A stretch of 64,000 nucleotides of DNA, taken from the NCBI GenBank assembly GCA_964447405.1, contig CAYUSP010000004.1, positions 62,001 to 126,000 on the forward strand. Direction: 5' to 3'. A program made the position numbers and the translations under genes. The notes below the pieces were generated by a model. That model saw only the letters and a list, made by a program, of their open reading frames with translations, made no database searches and was not told the DNA's origin. This DNA comes from JALNZF01 sp964447405 (GTDB lineage: Bacteria > Nitrospirota > UBA9217). Shown piece after piece: positions 51,039-59,354 of this stretch (position 1 is its first letter; the number at the start of each line of letters is the position of its first letter).

Positions 51039-53393
51039 CTAAATCACTTCCTGCCGTATTACTCTCGGTGTTATGAAAATGATCAGTTCTCTTTTGTCCT
51101 CTCTGGTCGATTTGGTCTTAAACAACCAGCCGATCAGGGGCAGATCTCCGAAAAACGGCACTTTGCTGATAGATTGGCCGCGGTCCATGACTAGAATACC
51201 GCCGATGACCGCAGTCTCTCCATCAGCAAGAAGGATCTCGGTTGTAGCCTCATTCTTGCGGATCGAAGGCTGGCCATTGAATACCTGAGAAGCATCCGGG
51301 GCGTTTTTCGTTGCCTGGATCTTCATGAACACTTTATTGTCCGGCGTAACGTGGGGGGTCACGACGAGCGACAATTTGGCATCAATGAACTGGATGCTGG
51401 TTCCTCCTGAAGCCGAACTGCTTTGATAAGGAACTGACACACCTTGCTCTATCTTTGCTTCTTTATTATCCAATGCGCTGACCCGCGGTGTCGAAATAAC
51501 CTTGCCTTCACCAGTTGATTCCAAGGCTGACAAGACGAGGTCAAGATTCAATGATTTGCTTATGGAGCCAAAGGTGAATCCGACTGCTCCCCCGGCTCCC
51601 GCACCGGCGGGTGCCGGCATATTGACAAAGAAGTTTCCGTTTCCCGAAGGAGTCGCACCCATTCCTGGGCCGCCGGTCACACCAACCGAATTGGGAAACG
51701 ACAAGCCGATCGGGTTACCGTGTGCCGCATCTGCTTTTGCGCTTGCACCCCATTGTACGCCGAGACTCCGGTTGAAGCTAAGCGCAGCCTCAACAATCCT
51801 GGCTTCTATCATTACCTGCGCAATGGGCTTGTCCAGCAGTTTTATGAGAGACACGGCTTCATCAACATTCCGTGCTATGTCGCGGATGATGAGCGTATTG
51901 GTCCTGGTATCGGTCACGGTTTCTCCCCGCGGGGAAAGTGACTTTTTAATCGTCGATTCAATTTCAGCGGCTTTTGCATAATTGACCGGTACTATCCGCG
52001 TGATCAGGTCCTCTGCCTTTTTCTTCGCTTCTTTTGCCCTCATCTCATCTTCAGACTCTTTGGTCAATGATCCTATCGTAGCTATTCTGAGGATGTTGTC
52101 TTCAAGGGCATATCCCAAACCGTTCATTTTCAGGATGATGTCCATGGCCTGGTCCCAGGGGATATTGACCATGCGCACGGTGACTTTACCTTTTACATCG
52201 GGAGCCAATATGATGTTAAGGTTTGCCACCTCTGCAAAGAGCCTCATCACGTTGATGAGGTCGGCATCCTGCAGATCGAGCGATATCTTTCTGCCTGAGA
52301 ATTTACTGGTCCCGGTGAGCAACGCTTTCTCACGACCTTCCGGAACTTTCTTCTCAGCCTCAACGATCTCTTTTTTCACCGGTGGGGCCGGTGCCGCTTC
52401 CGCAACGGTTTTACTATCCGGTTCTGCTGCGGGAGGCGCAATTTCTTTTTCTACTGCAACTGACGGCGCCTTTTCCTGTCCCTGGGCTGCCGCTCTCTCC
52501 TGAGGTTGTTCCTCTCGGGCTTTTGCCAAAACCGGTGCCGCTCCCATAACAATGATCAGGGTATTGCCTTCCGGCACTACGGTGTACTCCATTGTTTTCT
52601 TAAGATCAAGGACGATACGCACCTTCAGGTCCGGCGCCTTATGCTGTCCCACACGTACCCGATCAAGGCCGCCCTTTCTTACCGGTATGACACTCGGTTT
52701 GACCTTGCTCCTTACACCAGGGATATCAATAACAAGTTTTTTACCGCCTACCATAAAGGTCTTTGGCGCCATAGCGCCATCACCGGTTATTACGACTTTA
52801 ACGCCGTCTTTCCCGGCAGACGCTTTTACGGCAGAAATTACCGTAGCTGCACTTGCCTCAGGTACCGCAGCTTCTGCCTGCACCGGCTCGGGCGCAGGTT
52901 CGATCTTCGGCGTCTCTGTTATTGTTACGGCAGTAACCACCTCAGGTGCTACTGGTGGCTGCTCGGCAGGCTTGCTTACCTCAACGATCACCTTGCCGCC
53001 CGATTGGTACACCTTCGTTTCAACTGCCTGCGATAGCGCTATTTCAAGGCGTGAAATCGTATCTTTTTGACTGGGGGTAATTTCGGTGATGGCGCCGCTG
53101 TTCACCGGTATTTTTGCCGAAAACTTGCTGATATCGGCATCTGTAATATCCACGACAAGCCTGAGCGGTTCTGTAAGCTGAAAGGAGGTTGACTGCAGTA
53201 TAGGCTCCGATCCCTCGATAGTGATTTCCGTTCTGCCATCCACATCCCGCGGTTCTATTTTATTGATCTGGACAAGCGGTCCCTGCTGACTTTCCGAGGA
53301 CGGTGTCTTGGCAGCACAACTTGTAAGGATCATCGCTGCGAAAGAGATGAGGATAATCAACCCGTATCGGTTCGGCGGTTGAGCATGATTCAT
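51039..53393 (-). CDS. pilQ: Type IV pilus secretin PilQ
   Basis: 784 residues. Lipobox MILTSC near residue 26; two AMIN domains (about 45-135 and 190-285) that bind peptidoglycan; a Pro/Ala/Glu-rich linker; STN/N0 and N1 domains (ISLDLQDADLINVMRLFAEV); and a secretin domain ending PFFGDLPLIGWLFKTKS. Forms the outer-membrane pore for the pilus. Overlaps pilP by 4 nt. The lipobox is unusual for PilQ, which more often has a plain signal peptide. Confidence 0.95.
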   Translation of the reverse strand: MNHAQPPNRYGLIILISFAAMILTSCAAKTPSSESQQGPLVQINKIEPRDVDGRTEITIEGSEPILQSTSFQLTEPLRLVVDITDADISKFSAKIPVNSGAITEITPSQKDTISRLEIALSQAVETKVYQSGGKVIVEVSKPAEQPPVAPEVVTAVTITETPKIEPAPEPVQAEAAVPEASAATVISAVKASAGKDGVKVVITGDGAMAPKTFMVGGKKLVIDIPGVRSKVKPSVIPVRKGGLDRVRVGQHKAPDLKVRIVLDLKKTMEYTVVPEGNTLIIVMGAAPVLAKAREEQPQERAAAQGQEKAPSVAVEKEIAPPAAEPDSKTVAEAAPAPPVKKEIVEAEKKVPEGREKALLTGTSKFSGRKISLDLQDADLINVMRLFAEVANLNIILAPDVKGKVTVRMVNIPWDQAMDIILKMNGLGYALEDNILRIATIGSLTKESEDEMRAKEAKKKAEDLITRIVPVNYAKAAEIESTIKKSLSPRGETVTDTRTNTLIIRDIARNVDEAVSLIKLLDKPIAQVMIEARIVEAALSFNRSLGVQWGASAKADAAHGNPIGLSFPNSVGVTGGPGMGATPSGNGNFFVNMPAPAGAGAGGAVGFTFGSISKSLNLDLVLSALESTGEGKVISTPRVSALDNKEAKIEQGVSVPYQSSSASGGTSIQFIDAKLSLVVTPHVTPDNKVFMKIQATKNAPDASQVFNGQPSIRKNEATTEILLADGETAVIGGILVMDRGQSISKVPFFGDLPLIGWLFKTKSTREDKRELIIFITPRVIRQEVI

Positions 53394-53947
53394 TGCATCC
53401 CCTCCTGTTTTTTCCGGAGCTCAATGACTATTTCCTTGCGGTCTATCTCGCCCGAAATCGTTTTGAATTTTTCTTCTATGACCATGGTATGCTGCGTAAT
53501 TTTCTTCACGACTCCCTTATTAGGACCCATGATCGTTCCTATTCGCACAAAATAGCCCTTCCCATCGGGAGCATCCACCATTGCATTATAGCCAAAACCA
53601 CCCCAAACGATGCCGGTTAGCTTAAATTCATGGAGATTGAATCGCTCCAAAGGAGACCGATCGCCGGATTGAGCCTGGGCCCTTCTATCTTCCTTCACAA
53701 AGATAGGCGCAAAGGGATCGCGTTTTCCAGTAGCGCTATAGGAATAGACCGGAGGCTGTTCCTCTTTCGCGGTAGAAGTTGCCTGCGTCACGAGCTGCGG
53801 TTTCGGCTTGACGGCAACAGGCACCGGCACTGCCTGCTGTTTGCCTGAATCCGAACACCCCGTCACGAGCGATCCGGCTGCCAGGAAAAACAGCACGAAT
53901 ACCACTGCCGCGCGCTTAGCGTGCTTTTTTTGCTGTGGCTGGTTCAA
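53390..53947 (-). CDS. pilP: Pilus assembly lipoprotein PilP
   Basis: 185 residues. Signal ending LVTGC (Cys about 31), Pro/Lys-rich linker, then the PilP beta domain (KRDPFAPIFV, LTGIVWGGFGYNAMVD, VRIGTIMGPNKGVVKKI). Connects PilNO in the inner membrane to PilQ. Its beginning overlaps the pilO end by 32 nt. Confidence 0.92.
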   Translation of the reverse strand: MNQPQQKKHAKRAAVVFVLFFLAAGSLVTGCSDSGKQQAVPVPVAVKPKPQLVTQATSTAKEEQPPVYSYSATGKRDPFAPIFVKEDRRAQAQSGDRSPLERFNLHEFKLTGIVWGGFGYNAMVDAPDGKGYFVRIGTIMGPNKGVVKKITQHTMVIEEKFKTISGEIDRKEIVIELRKKQEGMQ

Positions 53948-54530
53948 CTTTTCTCTCCACGGTCGAGAATGTCATCGCCGTACAATTGATGGTGATGTCG
54001 ATGGTTCCGTCCTTGTTCATTTTCATACTGCCCATTTTAATGTTCAGGATGTTCACGATGCGGGTAAGCTTGCCAATACGATCGAACAGCACAGCTGTAT
54101 TGTGATATCCTCCGGTCAGGGACAGCGTAATGGGTATCTCTTCATACAGCCCGCTTGCGTGCGTTCTTCGCGCATCCGGTTTCCATTGCTTCAGCGTAAG
54201 TCCCGATTGGTTCACCAGGCTTTGTATCTGCTTCAATAATCCCGAAACTTCAGACTCCGGCGGGAGCTGTTCCGTCAGAATCACAAGCTTCTGCTGGAAC
54301 AACTTAACTTCAGCTTTCAAATCATCAAGCTTTTTGATTTTGCTGTCATTATCCTGAATCTTCGACTGCAGCTCCGCGAGGGTCTTTTCGAGCTGTTTGA
54401 TCGTTGTATTCATGGGTATCTGGAACTGAAAAATATACCCGATGATGAGCAAAACAATAAAAGCGCCAAATGCGATCGCTCGCGTTTTATTCGGTATCTT
54501 CTGTATTTTTTCTATGAATGGCGCCATCAT
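53916..54530 (-). CDS. pilO: Pilus assembly protein PilO
   Basis: 204 residues. One membrane helix (about 17-35), coiled coil (LEKTLAELQSKIQDNDSKIK), then the ferredoxin-like periplasmic domain. Forms a heterodimer with PilN. Start overlaps the pilN stop by 4 nt. Confidence 0.92.
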   Translation of the reverse strand: MMAPFIEKIQKIPNKTRAIAFGAFIVLLIIGYIFQFQIPMNTTIKQLEKTLAELQSKIQDNDSKIKKLDDLKAEVKLFQQKLVILTEQLPPESEVSGLLKQIQSLVNQSGLTLKQWKPDARRTHASGLYEEIPITLSLTGGYHNTAVLFDRIGKLTRIVNILNIKMGSMKMNKDGTIDITINCTAMTFSTVERKVEPATAKKAR

Positions 54531-55075
54531 AGCCCTTTATAGACGAACCGCAGCTGATATCGGTAGACATCAAGTCCTTCGCGGGTTGTCTGACTGGTTT
54601 CCAGCAGTACGACATCCTTCAACAGCCGGGATGCCTTCAGATTTTCGATGAACCGGACGACATCGTCGGTCGTGAATGCGTCGCCGTCGATATTGACGGT
54701 ATTGTTGGTTTCGTTTAACAACGACACATTAACGCCCTTGGGTAGCGCTGAGCTCACTTCATCGAGCAGTCTTACAGGACCGGCCTGGTTCTTTTTCAGC
54801 TTTTCGATGATTTCAATCTTCTCAGCCACTTTCCTGCGCTCTTCCTCGACGTTCTTCACTTCTTTCAAAAGATTGTCCTGCTCTGCGATGCGCCTTTCTG
54901 ACGAGGCCTTATCCCGTTCAAGCAGAGCTATCCGGTCGCTCTGTCTCATCCAGTAATAGCCCATGCCCATGACGACAATCAGCAACACTAAAACAGCGAG
55001 TATCAATTGCTGTTGAAGATCGATTACCTTCTTGGGAGGCTTCTTTTTTGTCGGCAGAAGATTTATTTTTATCAT
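54527..55075 (-). CDS. pilN: Pilus assembly protein PilN
   Basis: 182 residues from ATG 55075, giving the conserved MIKINLLPTKKK that docks into PilM. One membrane helix (about 22-43), coiled coil, ferredoxin-like domain. The in-frame extension to 55120 lies inside pilM and is rejected. ATGA overlap with pilM. Confidence 0.93.
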   Translation of the reverse strand: MIKINLLPTKKKPPKKVIDLQQQLILAVLVLLIVVMGMGYYWMRQSDRIALLERDKASSERRIAEQDNLLKEVKNVEEERRKVAEKIEIIEKLKKNQAGPVRLLDEVSSALPKGVNVSLLNETNNTVNIDGDAFTTDDVVRFIENLKASRLLKDVVLLETSQTTREGLDVYRYQLRFVYKGL

Positions 55076-56124
55076 CTGTCTCCCGGCCTCCTGATCGCCA
55101 GCCCGACCGCTACGGCGCATAAGGGAGCTGACTCCTCTATGACCGAAGACTCGAACCGTTTAGCATCAACCTTGATGTTTTTGAACGGATTTGCAATCTC
55201 TACGGGCACGTCCAGCCGCTCGGAAAGCACCGCCGTGAAGTTGCCCACGCGTGCGCATCCGCCCGATACGAACACCCGCGAGACCTTATCGCTGCCGGTC
55301 GTGGAGCGGAAAAAATCGAAAGACCGCTGTGTCTCGGCAACGATGTCATCCGTAACCGAAGACATGACTCCAGCAATCTGTTCCTTATCAGCCCCATCGA
55401 CCTCTTCACCCCGCTTCACCTTTTCCGCATCTTCATAGGTGAGGCCGAAATCACGCTGCAACGCCTCCGTATAACGGTTGCCGCCAACGGTTATATCGCG
55501 GGTAAAGATAGACATCCCGTCCTTAAGAATGTTGATATTCATGACTGAAGCGCCGATATTCAGCAATGCAGTTGTCCCTGCTTCAACACTGTAATTCAAC
55601 TCGTACATGTTGGCCAGAGCGAATGCGTCCACATCCATGACCACAGGCTCCAGCCCAGCTTCCTTGACGAGGTTGACATAATCATTAATTTTGTCCTTCT
55701 TGACCGCAACGAGAAGTACATCTGCCTGCCCCTCGGTCGCGCCGGCTCCGAGCTTTTGAAAATCAACGTTCACATCGTCAATCGAGAACGGGATATATTG
55801 CTCGGCTTCCCATTTAATGGACTCGGCCAGTTCCTCATCAGTCATGTCAGCCACGGATACCCGTTTAATGATGACCGAACTGCCCGATACCGAGATCACG
55901 ACTTCCTTGGTCGTTACTTTCTGGGAGGCAAGGAGTTCCTTGATCGCGTCCACCACCCGTCCGGCATCCATGACCGCGCCCTCAACGATCACTTCGGGTG
56001 GCAACGGCACCATGCCAAACTTCACCAGTTGATAGTTCTTGCCCGAGCCCTTCAATTGGACCAGCTTGATGAAGGTTGATCCAATATCCAAAGCAATCGG
56101 CTCTATTTTCTTTGAAAAAATCAT
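55072..56124 (-). CDS. pilM: Pilus assembly ATPase-fold protein PilM
   Basis: 350 residues, actin-like/FtsA fold. IALDIGSTFIKLVQLKG phosphate-binding strand, EVVISVSGSSVIIKRV, and LLNIGASVMNINIL are PilM signatures. Cytoplasmic ring that binds the PilN tail. First gene of the tightly overlapping pilMNOPQ operon. Confidence 0.94.
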   Translation of the reverse strand: MIFSKKIEPIALDIGSTFIKLVQLKGSGKNYQLVKFGMVPLPPEVIVEGAVMDAGRVVDAIKELLASQKVTTKEVVISVSGSSVIIKRVSVADMTDEELAESIKWEAEQYIPFSIDDVNVDFQKLGAGATEGQADVLLVAVKKDKINDYVNLVKEAGLEPVVMDVDAFALANMYELNYSVEAGTTALLNIGASVMNINILKDGMSIFTRDITVGGNRYTEALQRDFGLTYEDAEKVKRGEEVDGADKEQIAGVMSSVTDDIVAETQRSFDFFRSTTGSDKVSRVFVSGGCARVGNFTAVLSERLDVPVEIANPFKNIKVDAKRFESSVIEESAPLCAVAVGLAIRRPGDR

Positions 56125-56161
56125 CGGTACTCCGTGTGCGGCCGCTTCCTAGTAAGAAGAA

Positions 56162-56374
56162 TCACCCTGAAATCTTTCCTTTAATGATCTTCTCAATATC
56201 CCTCAGATTGGCCTCATTATAAATCCTCCAGCCGCGCCAGTCACGCTCCACGCCGGAAAGCAGACCATCGCCTTCCCACCGGAACAAGGTAGCCCGCGAG
56301 ATATCGAACCGGCTGCATATCTCACTTGTTTTATAGCTACTCTTATACTTCTTCAGCCCTTTGCGCGTGACCAT
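56162..56374 (-). CDS. Small MerR-type helix-turn-helix protein
   Basis: 70 residues from ATG 56374 (GAGG about 5 nt ahead). YKTSEICSRFDISRATLFRW EGDGLL is the winged HTH, followed by WRIYNEANLRDIEKIIKG, the usual wing of MerR/excisionase-like proteins; no effector domain. Thirty-seven bp upstream of pilM in the same direction. It may regulate itself through the palindromes at 56404-56428. Confidence 0.8.
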   Translation of the reverse strand: MVTRKGLKKYKSSYKTSEICSRFDISRATLFRWEGDGLLSGVERDWRGWRIYNEANLRDIEKIIKGKISG

Positions 56375-56403
56375 GACAACCTCACTGGATAGCTTACTCT
56401 GAT

Positions 56404-56428
56404 TACTTATAGTAAGTATAGTCACTAT
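56404..56428. promoter_or_regulatory. Two adjacent palindromes upstream of the MerR-type gene
   Basis: TACTTA-TAG-TAAGTA (56404-56418) and ATAGT-C-ACTAT (56418-56428) abut, 30-54 bp upstream of the start codon. Likely operator for the HTH protein. Confidence 0.45.
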
Positions 56429-56558
56429 GATACGTATAAAAAACAGAATGTCAAGAATTATTTTGGATATGATTAATTTTTTTTGCGGGGTACGAGCGCT
56501 TGGGGATGTCCGAAGAATGACTACAATATAAAGGGGTGAAGTTGTTCGTTTGGTCCGA

Positions 56559-57166
56559 TTATAAGACGTACGACAGTATGGCAATGTAGTGGCAACAGCT
56601 GCCACCCAACACAAAAAAGTGGAATATGCCATGACCATGGCTGATCCGCTTGTCCAGGACATAGAAGAACACACCCATGGTGTACGCTATGCCGCCGGCG
56701 ATGATCCAGGCCATGCCAGCCGTGGGTAGAGCCTGGACAAGGGGTCGGACAGCTACGACAATGAGCCAGCCCATGAGCAGATAAATGATAAGGGATAGGC
56801 TCCGATGTTTTGTGGTGAGAAATATATCCTGCACAATGCCGGCCAGTGCCAGTCCCCAGATAATCGCGAAAAGTGACCAGCCCCAGGATCCGCGGAGCGT
56901 AACCAGCATGAAGGGTGTGTAAGTGCCAGCTATAAGCAGATAGATGGCCGAGTGGTCAGCCTTCTGCAGGATCGCCTTGTATCTGCCACTGATGCTGTGA
57001 TAGAGGGTGGAAAAGAGATACAGAGCCACCAGCGTGACACCATAAATGCTGAAGCTGACAATCTTCCATGGATCGCCCTGGAGGCTAGCAAGGACCACAA
57101 GAACCACGGAACCGGCAAGCGCCAGGGCAGATGGGTAATGGCATTCAATCGTTCCCCGTGATACAC
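56559..57166 (-). CDS. Hemolysin III/YqfA-family membrane protein with apparent frameshift
   Basis: Seven-helix membrane protein of the HlyIII/PAQR superfamily. The main frame (56559-57107) has ISFSIYG-like LYLFSTLYHSISGRYKAIL, KADHSAIYLLIAGTYTPFM and HGIFHFFVLGGSCCHY with the metal-site His residues. The N-terminus, YHGERLNAITHL, lies in another frame from GTG 57166, which has a strong AAGGAG. A one-base loss near 57126-57130 would join them. Either the gene is damaged, the assembly has an error, or translation begins at the GTG at 57107. Confidence 0.75.
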
Positions 57167-57224
57167 GAATTCTCCTTACAACCTATTACTCAACCATGTG
57201 CTGCTCTGATTCAGAGAAAAAAAA

Positions 57225-57246
57225 AGAGAGGCTGTAAGGCCTCTCT
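57225..57246 (-). terminator. Terminator of the cooS operon
   Basis: Perfect 8-bp stem AGAGAGGC / GCCTCTCT with 6-nt loop and a run of nine T on the minus strand, 25 nt after the cooS stop. Confidence 0.9.
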
Positions 57247-57270
57247 TTGAACAAATTCATCAGTGCCCGC

Positions 57271-59250
57271 CTACACATCCACCCCGTGCGGTGTTGCAAA
57301 CGTTCCACGGCGTGCAGCCATATCCATGAGCACCCGCTCGGTGCCGAATCTTCCTGATTCGTATTTGCGGAGCTTCAGCTTCTCCCGGGCTGTATCAATA
57401 AGCTTCAGCGCCAGCTCGAGCATCTTGCCGGGATCCTCCTCGAAGTAGAATCCTGCGCCCACCATATCCCACCATTTGACCTCCATGAGATCTTTGAGCG
57501 TCTTGCTTGCACTGACCGGGGAGCCCGCACCAAATATGATCGGCACACCGGATGCAACGAAATAGGTCCCGATGGCAATGGCCTTTTCGCTCATCCACTC
57601 GGGGCCGATACCCACAGCAGGAAGACCGCCGAGATCGTCGCCGAGACCACCCTCTTCCGCGATCTTCGATGCAATGGTCAGGATGCGGGAGTTGTCCACG
57701 CAGGAACCCAGGTGGAGCACCGGCGGGATACCAATGGCTTCGCATACCTCGCGCAGGCCTTTTCCTGCATTCTCAAGCGCCATCTCCGGCGTCATATAAC
57801 CCGCCTTTGCCGAAGCATGAGCAGAGCAGCCGGTCTGAACGACCAGGATGTCGTTCTTGATCAACTCGCGGGTAAGAAAGTTGTGAATGCTGTCCTGGCA
57901 GATCCTCGGATTGTTGCAACCTGCGACTGCAACGATGCCGCGGATGCGGCCCGAGATAATGGCATCGTTCAGCGGCCGGTATGAGCCCCGGTACAGACCA
58001 CCCTGCATATACTCGATATACTCGTCCGAGAATCCGGCAATCATATCGTTTTGCTGAACGTTTGCCGGATGAACATCTTCTTTCTTGCGGTTCGGGAAGT
58101 TGTCGATCGCGAGGCGGACAACCTTTTTCGCCAGGTCCAGAGCGTGATGCTCATCATACTCTATGTGGATGGCATCCTTCATCTTGCCCTTGTTGGTCGT
58201 GGTCACGATCTTGGTATGGTATTTTTTTGAGAGTTCGCCGATGGCGGGCATGATGCACTGCACATCAACCACCATGGCCTCGACCATGCCCGTGAGGATG
58301 CCCAGCTCCTGCTGCAGGAATCCTCCGGCAGCGGCAATTCCATGCCGGACGAGGATCTCGTTCGCCGTGCAGCACATACCCACAAGATTTACACCTTTTG
58401 AACCTTTTGACTTGGCATATGCTACGATTTCAGGGTCTTCCACAGCGACCACGAGCATCTCGGCAAATGACGGTTCATGGCCGTGGACCACGAGATTTAC
58501 GAAGTCTTCCCTGAACACATCAAGACTGGCTTTGGACTGGACCGGTTTTGGGGTGCCAAACAGGATATCGGAGATGTCCGTACCCATCATGGAGCCGCCC
58601 CAGCCGTCGGCAAGAGCTGCGCGCATCGCGCCGAGCATGATGTTGTTCGCTTCCTGGTCCACACCCATAGTCGTACGATGCATCATCTCGACCACCTCGC
58701 GGTCAATGGCGCGGGGCGCTATGCCGAGTTTCTTCCAGATTTCCTGCCGTTTCTTCGGCGCCCGTTGCAAATAGGCGAGTTCTCCCTTTTGCTGTCCGAA
58801 CTGTTCCAGGAATTTAGTCGCGACCTTCTCAGCCACTTCATTCACTGACTTTCCTTCAACTTCAATGCCGAGATAACCGGCAACCCGGTTCAGTTTACGA
58901 ACATCCTTTATTTTAAAATCCTTGGCATGGCCCTGAGCAACAGCCAGCAGCGTGTTCGCAAGGTCTCGCGCATGGTCCGAATGCGCTGCCGTTCCAGCGG
59001 CCACCATGCGGGCGAAATTCCTCGCCGTAACAACCGGCAGGGACGCTCCACATACACCCACTGCCTCGTCTTCCTTCCCTACGAGGCGGCAGGGGCCCAT
59101 GTGGCACATTTTGCAACAAGCACCCTGGTGCCCGATGGGGCAGGGTTTGAGCGTTTCAGCCCGCTCAAAGGAAGTAATTATCTTTTTCTGGCCCGCCACC
59201 TTCAGGAGGGCCTGGGCACCCGGATCAACTGATTTCTGGTCTTCGCGCAT
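57271..59250 (-). CDS. cooS: Anaerobic carbon-monoxide dehydrogenase catalytic subunit
   Basis: 659 residues from ATG 59250 (AAGGAG 11 nt ahead; a TTG nine bases upstream is too near it). The N-terminal Cys cluster for the B and D [4Fe-4S] sites reads CPIGHQGACCKMCHMGPCRL. The C-cluster ligands lie in VQTGCSAHASAKAGYM, GCNNPRICQDS and VLHLGSCVDNSRI. Oxidises CO to CO2 (or the reverse) at a Ni-Fe-S centre. No acetyl-CoA synthase, cooF or cooC is in view; its neighbours are NuoG/NuoF-like, suggesting NAD(P) as partner. Confidence 0.95.
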   Translation of the reverse strand: MREDQKSVDPGAQALLKVAGQKKIITSFERAETLKPCPIGHQGACCKMCHMGPCRLVGKEDEAVGVCGASLPVVTARNFARMVAAGTAAHSDHARDLANTLLAVAQGHAKDFKIKDVRKLNRVAGYLGIEVEGKSVNEVAEKVATKFLEQFGQQKGELAYLQRAPKKRQEIWKKLGIAPRAIDREVVEMMHRTTMGVDQEANNIMLGAMRAALADGWGGSMMGTDISDILFGTPKPVQSKASLDVFREDFVNLVVHGHEPSFAEMLVVAVEDPEIVAYAKSKGSKGVNLVGMCCTANEILVRHGIAAAGGFLQQELGILTGMVEAMVVDVQCIMPAIGELSKKYHTKIVTTTNKGKMKDAIHIEYDEHHALDLAKKVVRLAIDNFPNRKKEDVHPANVQQNDMIAGFSDEYIEYMQGGLYRGSYRPLNDAIISGRIRGIVAVAGCNNPRICQDSIHNFLTRELIKNDILVVQTGCSAHASAKAGYMTPEMALENAGKGLREVCEAIGIPPVLHLGSCVDNSRILTIASKIAEEGGLGDDLGGLPAVGIGPEWMSEKAIAIGTYFVASGVPIIFGAGSPVSASKTLKDLMEVKWWDMVGAGFYFEEDPGKMLELALKLIDTAREKLKLRKYESGRFGTERVLMDMAARRGTFATPHGVDV

Positions 59251-59354
59251 GGTGTTCAAAACTCCTTTCTTAAAGGAGATTCAGCATCCCCTGTATTAAG
59301 ACAGTACCTTATGACCGTAAATCGTACATTCGCACGCTTTGCATTATTCCGATG

